Shown here one piece after another: positions 24,427 through 35,992 of a DNA stretch of 64,000 bases. The position numbers were made by a program, and so were the translations under genes. The stretch covers positions 6,843,501-6,907,500 of the forward strand of contig JAPVLO010000055.1 of assembly GCA_027257055.1 (NCBI GenBank). The letters run 5' to 3'. The notes under the pieces were generated by a model. That model was not told the origin of the DNA, did no database searches, and saw nothing but the letters and a program-made list of their open reading frames with translations. This DNA comes from Cephalopachus bancanus (lineage: Eukaryota; Chordata; Mammalia; Primates; Tarsiidae). Positions within the stretch are counted from its first letter, which is position 1, and every line of letters begins with the position of its first letter.

Positions 24427-24870
24427 TGGTGTTATGAGTAGAATTATGTGCCCCACCCACCATTCATAAGTTAAAGTTCTAACCTCTAGTGCCTCAGAAT
24501 GTGATTCTGTTTGGAAATAAGGGTGTTGCAGATGTAATTAGTCAAGTTAAAATGAGGTCATTCAGAAGTAAGGCAAGGTCCCTAACTCAATATGACTGAT
24601 GTCTTTACAAAATGGGAAAATTTGGACTCAGAGGCATGTCCCCAGAAGATGAAGGCAGAAATCCAGGTGATGTGTCTACAAACCAAGGTACTCCAAGACT
24701 GCCAAAAACAATCAGAAACTTGAGAAGCATGGAACAGAGTCTCACTCCCTCCTCAAAAGGTACCAAACCAGCCAATGCCTTGATGTCTGATTTTCAACCT
24801 CCAGAACTGCCAGACAATAAACTGCCAAGCAGGTAGTGCTTTGTTATGGCAGCCCTAGCAACAAACACAA
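24427..24870 (+). mobile_element. MLT1-type MaLR solo LTR inserted in L2
   Basis: Motifs in order: 'gtagaattatgtgccccacc', 'cctcagaatgtgattctgtt', 'tggaaataagggtgttgcag', 'atgtaattagtcaagttaaa', 'caatatgactgatgtcttta', 'caacctccagaactgccaga' and 'ttgttatggcagccctagca'. This is a full-length MLT1 LTR. L2 sequence flanks both sides, so the LTR inserted into an existing L2. Confidence 0.92.
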
Positions 24871-25640
24871 ATGATAATTTCATTCTTCTATTTGCTTAGC
24901 CAAAAACTTTAGACTCATCCTTGACCCTTCTTCCTCTCTCTACAATCAATAGATACGCACATATCATACCACCTCCCTGCTCCTGCCCTGGCCTGACACC
25001 ATTTCTCTCCTGGAACAGTGAGATAACCTCTTAACCAGTCTACCTGCTCCTGTTCCTCTATGATTTATTTTTAACACCTTCAAAATGTGTCAGATCACGT
25101 CACTACTTCAATGGCTTCCTGTCCTCTTCAGAGTCGAGGACAATTTTTTACAACAGCCGACATGGGATCTCCATCCAGCCCACCTCTCAGTCTTTCTCTC
25201 CTCTCATCCTCCCCCTAGGTCCTCTGTTCAAGTTACACATGGCTGTTATCCTTGCTTTTCCTTGAACGTTTAAACGATGCCTGCGTGCACATCAGGACCT
25301 CAGCATGTGCTGTTCCCTCTGCTTAAAACCCTCTTCCACCACCTGCCTGCATCATTGGCTGCCTCTCTTCCTTCCAATATTTGCTCCATGAACCTTCTAC
25401 AGTGACACACACAGTGGCTTCTACTTTCCTTCCAGTGTTTAGTTTTCTTCCCCTCCTTGCCTGTGTTACTACCTGCCACCTTGAGGCCTGACTGCCCATT
25501 GATGCCCTGCCCACCTTTGCCAATGGAAGATTAGCTCTGTGAAGGAAGGAGGGGTCTCGCTGCTGCTTTCCAACAGTCAAGATCGCTGCTGGGCATGGAG
25601 TAGTGCTCAATGAATTTTTATTGAATGAATGAACAGTGAG
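24871..25640 (+). repeat. L2 LINE, C-terminal and 3' end
   Basis: Continues the L2 after the LTR: 'caaaaactttagactcatcc', 'ttgacccttcttcctctctc', 'aatgtgtcagatcacgtcac', 'tcaatggcttcctgtcctct', 'atcaggacctcagcatgtgc' + 'tgttccctctgct', and the 3' end 'gtgctcaatgaatttttatt' + 'gaatgaatgaa'. The 3' terminus is the characteristic L2 tail. Confidence 0.85.
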
Positions 25641-28237
25641 GGACGGCCAAAACCCATTTTTCTCTGCTTGCTCCAGTGTTTGTATGCTAAGCATTAATCA
25701 TCTCTATCCAGGGCCTAACAGATGAGCATACCAGTCTCTTCAAACTGCTGTCATTTTAAGCACTCCTTGATACTATTTCTGGCAGTCTCTGAGGAGAAGT
25801 CAAATAGTGAATAGTCTTGAAATCAAGGCTTCTTCGTGATTGTTTCCAGCACACCGGCACAAATCCCCAGAGAAGGCCTGACATTAAAAATAAAGAGCCG
25901 CTGACCTAAGAGTAACTATAACTTATGTTTTAAACTGAAAGATGCTTTATGTGCTGCAAAGGCAGCTTTTATGAATATGATCTATTATAGATCATTAACT
26001 ATTCCATAACATTCTTTATGTTAAAACTCAGCAGTTTTCAAAGCAATTCCTTTAATTATTTTCTCATGTTTGAGCCCAAACTGTAAAATTTAGAATTGCA
26101 CAATAATCCAGTCATATTTGTATTTAGTTAACTATATTCCTAAAAGGAAGAATAACATTTAGGATTATGAAAGTTCTAGAATAGTTTTTAAAGGCGCTTA
26201 TATCACAACCCACTTTAGCTATACTTTTTCTGCTATAATTTTTCTAATTGGCTTGATGCATCCAACATTTGATGATTTTCAAATCGATTGTGCCATTTAG
26301 ATGTCTATTTTTTTTTACTTTAAATTTAGTGCAACTGTTTGCAACGAAACTGAACTATGATTTTTCGCTCTTGTTGTGTATTAATGAAAACAGGCTTTGA
26401 CTTACCATTCTTGGAAAGAGGGCAGAGACATGGGGTTCTGATGAGTATGGGGCTGGGGTTTCTCCCACTGAGGCTTTATGGGCCATGGTGAAGGTGACAG
26501 TCTCACCTTTGCAGGGAGCCAGCTCATTACTGCCTGCTCGGAAGAACTGCTAGTCTCAGGCTTGGGCGGTGAGGGAAGCTACAAATGTTCATGAGTGTTA
26601 GAGGCGGCCAGTGGGCACAGATACAGGACACTCTAATGGAAAATTTGCTGCCTTCTGGACAGTCCTGTTTTCTGACTGCGTCTTAACTAACCAGAAGAGG
26701 CAAAGTCTCCAATCTCTGTTATTTCTTGTATAGAGTGGCTCCTTGGAACCCCAGTTTCACATAGTTTTATTAATTTGCGTTTGTCCCCAAATAAATGACT
26801 TTGGAGCTAAGCTCCAGTTATTTACATTAAAAATAGCATAAAGAATCAAGTTGAAAGGAAAAAAAGAACTACAAAATAGATTAATATTTATTATCTTTAT
26901 TTTTATGTCATCAGCATATCATTAAAGGTCATTCATAATAATGGGTAATCTGTCATCACTGATATCTTTAAAACAACAAACGTAGATGCATGACTTAAAT
27001 ATTTACTCAACTTACTTCTGTCCACAAATGCAAAATAGCTCTGATTAAATCCAATAATTGCATGTAATAAAATATGCATACTTCACATTAAAACTAGTAA
27101 AAATATGCAGGCAACTGTCTTGTCTTTTGACTTTTGGCAAGATAGTTGCTAATATCTTAGTCTAATTTCATGGAAATATTTCTTTGGACCTCCTTAAAAT
27201 GCCAAATAGTAAATTCTAATTTAAAGTAGATGTAGGATTTGATTTATGGGACATGGATTTTGCAGTATGAATATAAAATTAACAGGATAAATTATGGTGC
27301 CTATGAGCTCTTGAATCCAGAGTGCATTCTGTTCCAGTCCCAAATGAAAGGAGCCATCGTTACAGTCAGAGAATTGATAAAACAGATGCCTGTTGAACTT
27401 CCACCCAAATGTAACCAAAGTCACTCCCTTTATTGAATCTATTCCAGGCCAGTTAAGATGATTTTTTTTGCTCCATTCCTGGAGAAGAACTACTGGTGAT
27501 GCCACTCATAGCTTGTTGCAACTAGTAGAAAGAAAAGCAAAAATTGATCCACATAACATGGACCTAAGCCAAACCAGAATTAACAGCTTTTGGTCTGAAT
27601 TTCCAGGAGCTAATATGAAGTATGTTCAAAAATGCACACTGATAATTACATTGTTTCCACAACTTTTTGCAAAACAGCAAGATTTCCATCTATGAAAAAA
27701 ACCATAAATTGGCTCTAATCTTTACAGAGACACAAGTTTATATAACAGATGAGCCAAAGAGAAAAGACAGGAGTAGGAAGCTAAAAGAGATGGACGAGAT
27801 TTTCGCATTAAAGCTAAGTATACATTACATAGTCAAGAAGATCCTTGAAATTTCAGCTAATCAATTAATTGGAATAAGTTTAGAATGGAAAATCAATTGT
27901 GTTCTGTGTGATCGAAATTAATCAGAACTTTATTGATGTAAAATGTTTTGCTAAAAAATCATCAATGCACTTCCTCTATCAACTAAGAGAAGTTAGATTC
28001 TGAACATCTCTGGACACTGCTTCAAAGACTAAAGATTATGTAGCTCCTTAGGGCTCTCTTCCTGTCCTTCCAGAGTTGCTATGCAGGACTAGATATTTCT
28101 TGGTAGAAATGGAATAGCTTTATTGTTAGGCCCAATCTCACACATGCACACACACACACACACACACACACATAAATAATGCATGTTTCCCCTTAAAAAA
28201 TTAAATAAAGTACAAATAATAAAATAAAAACCATGTC
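25641..28237. other. Mostly unique AT-rich sequence
   Basis: No gene is recognised. The region 25900-27200 is repeat-poor and AT-rich. Opposed 65- and 94-codon open frames around 27221-27505 have no recognised homology. A CA microsatellite sits at 28147-28172. Confidence 0.45.
28147..28172 (+). repeat. (CA)n microsatellite
   Basis: Thirteen CA units. Confidence 0.97.
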
Positions 28238-28249
28238 AAAAATCTCTCA

Positions 28250-28553
28250 GCCGGGCTCGGTGGCTCAGCCTGTAATCCCGCGCCTTTGGGAGGCTGAGGT
28301 GAGTGGATTGCCTGAGCCCGTGGGTTCGAGACCCGCCTGGGCAGCGAGACCACATCTCTACAGTAAATCAAAAAATCAGCCAGATGTGGTAGCGCATACC
28401 TGTAATTCCGGCTACTTGGAAGGCTGAGGCTGAAGGATCGCTGGAGCCCATCAGGTTAAGGCTGCGGTGACTGGGAGCGGCCACTGCACTCCAGTCTGGG
28501 CAACAAAGTGAGACTCCAACTCAAAAAAAAAAAACAAAAAACAAAAACAAAAC
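28250..28553 (+). repeat. Alu SINE, younger lineage-specific subfamily
   Basis: Full dimer: 'gccgggctcggtggctcagc' start, 'gggttcgagacccgcctggg' B-box area, 'ctacagtaaatcaaaaaatc' linker, GC-rich right-arm stem 'gggagcggccactgc', and an A/AAAAC tail. A target-site duplication is visible as 'aaaatctctca' before and 'aaaacctctca' after, with one mismatch. It lies head-to-head with the Alu at 28674-28975. Confidence 0.96.
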
Positions 28554-28673
28554 CTCTCACTGGAGTTAACTAATGTTAATAATTAAGTTCATGCCTGAAT
28601 ATCATCTTTGATTTTCTTCATAGTCAATAACTGGTTTATGATCTCAATTTTCAAGAGAAAATATGGCTTCATG

Positions 28674-28975
28674 TTTTTTGTTTGTTTGTTTGTTTTTGTT
28701 TTTATTTAGTTGGAGTCTCAGGTTGGAGTGCAGTGGCATGCTCACGGCCACCATAGCCTCGACTTGCTGGGCTCAGGCAATCCTTCTGCCTAGGTCTTCC
28801 AAGTAGCTGGAATTACAGGCCTGCGCTACCACACTCAACTTATTTTTTAATTTATTGTAGAGAGGAGGTCTCACCAAGCTGCCCAAGCTGGTCTCAAATC
28901 CCCTGGACTCAGGCAATTCTCTCACCTCGACCTCCTAAAGTACTGGGATTACATGCTGAGTCACTGCATCCAGCC
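28674..28975 (-). repeat. Alu SINE, older subfamily, minus strand
   Basis: Reverse dimer starting with a T/TTTG tail remnant, then 'agttggagtctcaggttgga', 'gtagctggaattacaggcct', 'aatttattgtagagaggagg' and 'tgctgagtcactgcatccag'. It is more diverged than the neighbouring plus-strand copy. Confidence 0.94.
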
Positions 28976-31900
28976 ATCATGTGTTTTTGATTCTATAATT
29001 GTTTGTGCTTATATATAGTTACTATTGCTTCTAATTGCTATAGGGTCTTGTGTTTTGGATTTTGGTTCTTTCTCTATTTAGCTTGAAGAAATAATCTATT
29101 TTTGTTTATGCTAGTGATAAGTCAACATTAAACAAAGAAATATTTTTTTTTCCACAAAAGAGAATTAGGATATCTACACATTCTTCCACTTCGTATCCTA
29201 GGCTTGACAATTAAGTTTTTTAAATATTTTCCCTAGATAAGTAATTTTTTAGATATATATTTTGAATGGGATTTAATTCTAAATCTCATGAAAAAGAGAA
29301 AAATCACTTATTTTCAAAATTACCCTGAAAAATCCCTTAGGAAGACACATTACTGGAGGATAACAAAGGCTTTCAATAAGAGTAACAAATCTAGATTTTG
29401 CTGTGAAATGTTAAAACAATAGCTGTTTCTGTGGTTCAGTATCAGATGAAGTAAATGGCCTGTTCTAATGGCAGCCAGGGCAACAAGATGAAGTTCTTTA
29501 AGCACTTGAAGCACAGTGCAGGGAGACGCCTTTACTCTAGGAACCACATCTGGGGGACCGCAGAAGGGCCTTCCATCCCATGCTCTCACTAGGACATATA
29601 CCTTGAGTAGTATGGTAAGCTGAATTATTGGAACTAGCTACGTTCTGTTCCCATCACTTTTGGGGAGAGTCCATACACATACAACTACACTGAACTAATG
29701 CATTTCTAATGTGACATTCACCTTACTGTAGTTTTCTTTCATGAAAGATACCACTGACATATTTGGAAATACAATGACCGATTATTTGAATTTAACTTTA
29801 TTTTATTTAAATTTTATTGTCAGGTCTTATACCACGGGTTTTTCATTTGTGTGTTTCTTATTCTGATTATTTTTTTATACAGATATCCAGAGAAGGAGGG
29901 TAGATAGAACTTATACCATCTGACATTGCATATTTGGAAAATTGTTTTCATTTACTTTACACGCAAATAACAACTTGAGTGATTTAAATGATAACTTAAT
30001 GTTGCAATAATCTGTCTCCTTAGTTTATTTCTTTAGGTACAAAAACTCCCTTTATAACTCAGACTGTTGTCATCAAATAATTTATTTCAGACATTTAAAA
30101 AATTATCTAGAAGGTATGATGTTTTGATAAACTACGTTTTCTGTTGTCAATCTTCCATTAGGTTATTCTGCTTGTTACACTTACTTTCCCCTACTTTTGT
30201 TCCTGAACAGCTTATTTATCTTTGAAAGGAAGTAATTCCTTTCTGGTCACCAAAATAATGTGGGTAAAGTTGTTCTGTCCCTACCTGCCTGAACACCTTT
30301 GGCATCTCACCAGTGGACAGAAGTACTGAGTTACTTTAACTGCTCAGAAATCCAGATGCTCCAAAAAGTTGTTGGGGCTGTAGCAGGCAGTTTGGGGGAG
30401 TCTCTTCTCCCATGTTCTGATTTCTTGTCGTACTCTCCATGTTAGAAGAGCATAGCCCAATCTGTCATGAGTTTCCTGGTAGGTTTTGCCATATCCTTCC
30501 ACTAAGTCTTATAGGATATTTGACCGTAGAAGTCCTGGGTTTTGAGAGCTCTTTATCTGGAGTGACAATATGAATCTTCTGTTGCTTTAGTTACCATAGG
30601 TTTTTAGCCTTTCCGTACTATAGATTATTGCCTTCAGCCTTCAACACCCCTCCCCTCGGGTTGGACATGTTCTTAAAATGTCAGAATGAATTCATTCTAC
30701 CATCAGCAGGAGAAACCCTCACATGTGACCTTGTGTTTTCCTTCCAGCTCTGCTACCAATGCTCTAGAAGGTGCTGTTGACCCGCCGTGGAGAAAGGAGC
30801 CCCAAGTAGGAAATCCTCTGGCTCATTTCTGGTTCTCTGTGTTGCCAGGATTTGGCCCTGAAAGTGAGTTTCTCAGAATTTTCTTCATTTATTTCCTATT
30901 TCATAATACTACTCACTTAGGGAATGGAACTGTGTCTGTACATCCTGTGTCTTTTTCATTTTATTGCTTCTGGCGGCTACTCCTCGAAGTACTCAATATT
31001 CTGTGGGTCATGACATCAGAACCCTTCCCCTTTTCCTAGTTTTGCATTGTTGATCTTTTTTTGCCATATCTTCTTTCTTTTTTGTTTGCTTGTTTAGTCA
31101 GTTTTGGCAAGAGGTAATTTAAAAATTTACACAAAACGTCTCAGTGGTGCTGGAATTCAATTGTTTCTCTTTAACAGCCTGAATTTGTAAACATTTTTCT
31201 TTTTTTGGTACTGAATCTGGTTGGCCTGTGTGGAATTACATGTGTCATTACCCTCCAAACTCTGGGCATGCAAATTGCTCACCTGTTACTCTGCCTTTTC
31301 TAATCCCTTGTGGGAATTCCCTCTGAGACAGCCACCTTCATGTTTCTCCAGGTTGGAGTCAGGTATCAACAGTACTCTCTCCAGAATCTAGACATATTAC
31401 TTTCTCCTGAGAATTTGGTACTCATGTCTGAACTAAATAGAGGCAGAGTTTACTGGGGCTGACTGCTCTGAACTCTTGTTGGCAAGTTCTGTAGGAATAT
31501 GTCTAACTTTCTTCTCTGTAGGTATGATTGTCTGTCCTCCTCAAAATGATGACCTCAGCAAAAATTTCGGGACAAGGCAGTACAGAAAAAAAGCCCTACT
31601 TAATGTCCCAGGACAACAGGAAAAGTCTCACTTAATGTCCTGTCACTCTTAACGTATTGACACTCCCTGATACGGGGTTCTGCCCAGACTACCACTAATG
31701 CTGTATCACCATTTTCCAGACACCAAGTTCTCCCTGTCTGAAAGGATATCCTTGCAAGTGAAGCAATGCCACAGTATGTACTTGTCATTCAATCACAGCA
31801 CAGCTGAAAGAATATGGACTTAACCCTAAGAGATTGTATAGTTTACAAGAAAAGATGTACAACAGGGTTGGTGTTGTCAAAGCTGCTCGCTTGGGCCGAA

Positions 31901-34305
31901 CTCCATCTTGACTGGTATACATTTATTAATACAACTTCCATCCCTGAAGGAATGATGAACAGGCAGCCACTCCCCTACCTTCCCAGCCTCCTTTGGGCTG
32001 AAGGTGTGTGGAGGGGGATGGAAATAAGTGAAGAAGACTTTGTTTCTCTTCACTAAGAGGAGGTTAGGAGTCTAGAAGAGATTCACCTGGAAGACTGGGG
32101 GGGAAGCCCACCAAATATTAGTGACAAATGTGTTGTTGAAAGGGTACCATCTAGAATACATTCACTAAAAGACCCTTGCATATCTTACAATCTTTCCGAA
32201 TATTTTCTTGCCCATTTAACATTTCTTTTCCTTGTTTTTTGTAAATTCATTTTCCTCCTCATATTCAAAGAATCAGAGGGCTCTCCACTCACTCTACATA
32301 AGGACATTTTCCAAAACTAGCAACAACCCAGTGTTATTAAGCTCATTATACTTCACTCGGGTGCTTCTGAAATAAAACTACCTAGTAAAACCCACTGTGT
32401 GTTCCAAAATATCCCAAGATTAGAATCCCTTATGGATCTAAGCTTGGAACAAAATTATCATTTATGTAATTCAAGAGCCAAATTGGAATTGGAACAGAAC
32501 TACCAAAAAATCCTGGAGACGCTAGTGTTTCAAGGCTTTTTTGATCAGAGAAGCAAATCAATTAAAAGTTTTGGAAACATTCCAGCCCTTGGTCTGAGAG
32601 CCCCTGCTGGGTGAGAAGGGGCCAAGCCCAACCTTGCCCACAGCTCTAAGGTATAAGACCCTCATAAATTAGCTGGCCTGCACTTCCTGCCGCAGTGTCC
32701 TCTGGCGGCAAGGTCTTCCCGCTAATGTCTTTTCAACATGGGCCAGACGGAAACCACCTTCTGGGGGGAAACATATCTTCTCAGTTCTTTTTCAGCTAGA
32801 AATCTGGGTTATCAAGAAGTGTCTTACACACACTTACCTTCCTAAGAATATTCTTATTACAGTGGAGCCTGGCAAACACAGAATTTGCATTTGCATGCCT
32901 GTGATATCACAGTGAAAAATGTACACATCTTCAGAAGTTCGCTTTAATGATATACATCATTGGTTTCTTTCCAGAACATGGTTTTAATAACTCATGCCAA
33001 ACATTGGTAGTCAACCTCCCCCCAAAACAACAGTTCTTTTCTTTATATCTAAACGGGGAAACCATAATTTTTAATAGAACAAATTTTGTGTGTAGGTTGG
33101 TGATCTGTGCCCATTTTACAAAGCAATTTATGCTGGATACTGAAAACTGGTCCCAGAATGTCACAAGAGACTGAACAACTTCTACGCCAGTATGAATCAA
33201 TGGGCATCTGATGTTTGCATAACTGTTCTATTCTAAACACTAGAAATGAAGCACTGTTCGTGGATCCTGATCACCCCTGGATCGTGGTACTTACTCACTA
33301 GCCATCATCAGGGAGATTGTAATAACTGAGGGCTGTTTTCAAGAAGGACTTTGTTTGGTCATTTCTCCTTAATTAACCATTATTGCTACAAGGGATAATA
33401 GCTGGATGTTTCACAGTTAAACTTGAGACATGCTATTGTAGAAAGTATTATCTAAACCATGTCAGAAAAATAAACTAGGGTGGTGATTTGTGTGACAACA
33501 CAGGGTTTGACCATAGCCTGGCTGGTTTAAGAATTAAAGTGTCATGTACTTCCTTATGTGCACATAAGGAGGGTATTTAAAATAGAGTTATATGTTCAGA
33601 AAATCCTCACCCCCTTGTCAGCTTTATAAAAAGGACCTTAGGCCCCTGTCCCAGAATCCCAGGCTCAGAAGCATCTCTGTTAAAAGCTACTTTGGAGTTT
33701 GGACTTAATATTTGTTACCAGCTGTCTGGCTCAGTTTCATCAGATTGAACTCTCTATCCAACTGCTACCAGATGGCAGGCAACACTGTGGCCGTCTGGGA
33801 TCGCAGCGTCTCACCCTTGAGTCTAAGATGCCAAATGAAGCTGCAGCTTCCCAGAAACCACAGCCAGGCCCTTCTTTCTCCACTCCACTCATCGGCCTTA
33901 GCTTATGCCCCAGCAGACTATATTTTATTTGTTGTTCTCTCCACCTAATCCTAAACATGGATGCAAAGATTTTCTTCTTATAAAAATCAGTTTTCAGATC
34001 CAGTTTTGGGGCACTTGATATTGAAAAGCAGTAGTTGGCTGTGTCTAGATCACCACCACAGCGAGGCGTGTCTACAACCGGATATACTGCTGGGTTTTTG
34101 CTGCTGTGTGTGGGTGGCTGGTGCGTTGGTGCATAGCCTACAGTTAGGGTACCGGCTACCTGTTAATTTGGAAGGAGGTAACAGCAAGCAGGATATATTG
34201 AGTGGATTTCCTTGGAATTAGTTTGATATTTGTTCAATTAAGCTTTTCTTTTTTTGGTTGGCTTCTGATTAAGTGAGGTTCTTACTAATTTACAGTTGGA
34301 CTTCC
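28976..34305. other. Mostly unique sequence, no gene recognised
   Basis: About 5.3 kb in which I recognise no named repeat with confidence. It contains a perfect 20-bp palindrome (33551-33570) and a GC-richer unique stretch at 32640-32770. Open frames reach 117 codons without recognisable domains. Confidence 0.45.
33551..33570. repeat. Perfect 20-bp palindrome
   Basis: 'tccttatgtgcacataagga' equals its own reverse complement, and the symmetry breaks at the next base on each side. Confidence 0.95.
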
Positions 34306-34500
34306 CAACATAGTAGTCACTAACTAGCCACATGCTACCATTGAAATTTAAACTTAAACCAAAGTTAAAAAAAAGAAAAAAAATCGTAAGTAGCCCCAGC
34401 TGCATTGAAGTGGTCAGGAGCCATATGTTAAGTGACCATATCTGTCTACACAGGTATAAAACATTCTATCATTCTGGAAATTTCCACTGGGAAGTACTTA
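34306..34500 (+). repeat. Probable MER-type DNA transposon fragment
   Basis: 'tagtcactaactagccacat' + 'gctaccattgaaattt' and the closing 'acattctatcattctggaaa' resemble the common mammalian 'agccacatgtggctattgag...' element, which ends 'gaacatttccatcat'. The family name is uncertain. Confidence 0.45.
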
Positions 34501-34795
34501 TCTAGAGAATAGAGATAACTTCAAATTGTGCAAGGTGACAAATGAGGGAAAAAAAACTCAAAAATATACAGCTTGGGTTTTAATAAAAATACTTGCAAGT
34601 GTACTTGACATATGCCAAAGAAGAGGCTATTTTATTTAAAAATACAGAAGGCAAATGCACTGACAAGATACAGCTAGAGTAGAGAAGAACCCCATTGTCT
34701 ATGAGTTGTGCATGTGTCTGAAATTCAGCAGGATTCAGAAAAAGGCACTATTATCTTAGAAGGGACTAGAAACACTGGATTAAAAGTGAGAAATA
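34501..34795. other. Unique sequence, nothing recognised
   Basis: No feature is supported. Confidence 0.4.
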
Positions 34796-35015
34796 AATCG
34801 AATATCTATTGGATGTCTTCTGTGTGTCAGCCACTGTGTTGGGTATTGTTGATGTAGTGGAGAATATGATACAATATGATCTCTGATCACAAGCCAGGCT
34901 CTAAGATTATTGCTTTAGTTTTACAGATATCATCCCATTCAATTCTCAGAATTATGTAAGTACCAATACCCCCATTTTATCAATGAAGAAACTAAGGGTC
35001 ATTCATACGACCAGA
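34796..35015 (+). repeat. MIR-family SINE remnant
   Basis: 'ttctgtgtgtcagccactgt' + 'gttgggtatt', then 'atatcatcccattcaattct', then 'cccccattttatcaatgaag' + 'aaactaag'. These match the MIR 'ctatgtgccaggcactgt', 'tcattt.atcctcac' and 'ccattttacagatgaggaaac' blocks in order. Confidence 0.7.
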
Positions 35016-35844
35016 AGCAGAACTCGAAGGGTGATGTTTTCTTTCTGTTTTAACGGATAGTCTCTGTGGGCTCCTCCAGATACAACAAACCTGATGTGTT
35101 CATCTTTGAGTTCCCATCATCTAAGGTGCAGTTATTGTTAATAATGTTATTTAATAAATACATAAATACAACAAAATCTTAAAATGCTTAAACCATAAAG
35201 TAAAAGCCAGACACAAACTTCACTGTGACTGCCCCATGTAGTCAATGCAATAGCTACAAAGGAATAAGACCTTATTACAACCTACAAAAATTAGCAACTC
35301 CAGAGTAATTATGTCCTACTATTCTCATCACCATCATAACACAGCATCTAATAAAGATTAGGTGCCTTTTTTTAACCAATTCCCCTGACTAGTCCTACTC
35401 CATTTAAGATCTGTCTACCTCCCTAGGTCACATACGATGAAGATGGTACAAATAAGAAGTTCATGCCTTCCAGACTCCTGCTTAGTGCAGTTCTCTAAAC
35501 CATATAATTTCCCACACTTCACAAAATGAGAGGAATTCACCATGGTGCTTCCTCCCACTCCGCAATTCTGCTCTAGTTCTGAAAATGATGAGATCCAAAA
35601 TCAACACTCTATATAATCAGTGAAGAGTCTTCCATGGCCCTTGGTGAGGAAGGATTCAGAAGCATGTGTTGTTTTGCTACATCATGACACTATGAAAAGA
35701 CCATTGAATTTAGCGTACCACGAGCCAGGCCAGGTTCAGATAAGCCCTGACAAAATCTGGAACCATGGCCCAATCATTGAAACTCTGAAACATTATGTTC
35801 TCCTCCATAAAACAGTGATGCTATCTTCTTAAAAGTACTGGTAT
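35016..35844. other. Mostly unique sequence, weak MIR-like end
   Basis: The segment 35690-35835 ('ccaatcattgaaactctgaa' etc.) resembles a degraded MIR, but weakly. No gene is recognised. Confidence 0.4.
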
Positions 35845-35992
35845 GAAAAGCTAACAAGATGGCCACCATGCTTCTCTGTAAGCTCTGGCCCTCTCCCCAG
35901 TCTGGGGGAATGGGTCACCCTTTTCTCTATCTCTCTAATTTATTTTCTAAATAAACCATATTTTCCAATTAAAAAAAAGAAAAGTTAACAAG
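35845..35992 (+). mobile_element. Short polyadenylated retroposed insert with target-site duplication
   Basis: A 120-bp insert (35859-35978) lies between near-identical 14-bp repeats ('gaaaagctaacaag' at 35845-35858, 'gaaaagttaacaag' at 35979-35992, one mismatch). It carries an AATAAA signal at about 35950, some 20 bp before an A-run, and a hairpin-capable 'tccccagtctgggg'. This is the structure of an L1-mobilised, 5'-truncated processed transcript or a small SINE-like retroposon. I do not recognise the source RNA. Confidence 0.75.

Noticed and set aside
27221..27505. Overlapping sense and antisense frames (65 and 94 codons)
   Set aside because: Considered as a processed pseudogene, but no poly-A tail, flanking duplication or recognisable protein.
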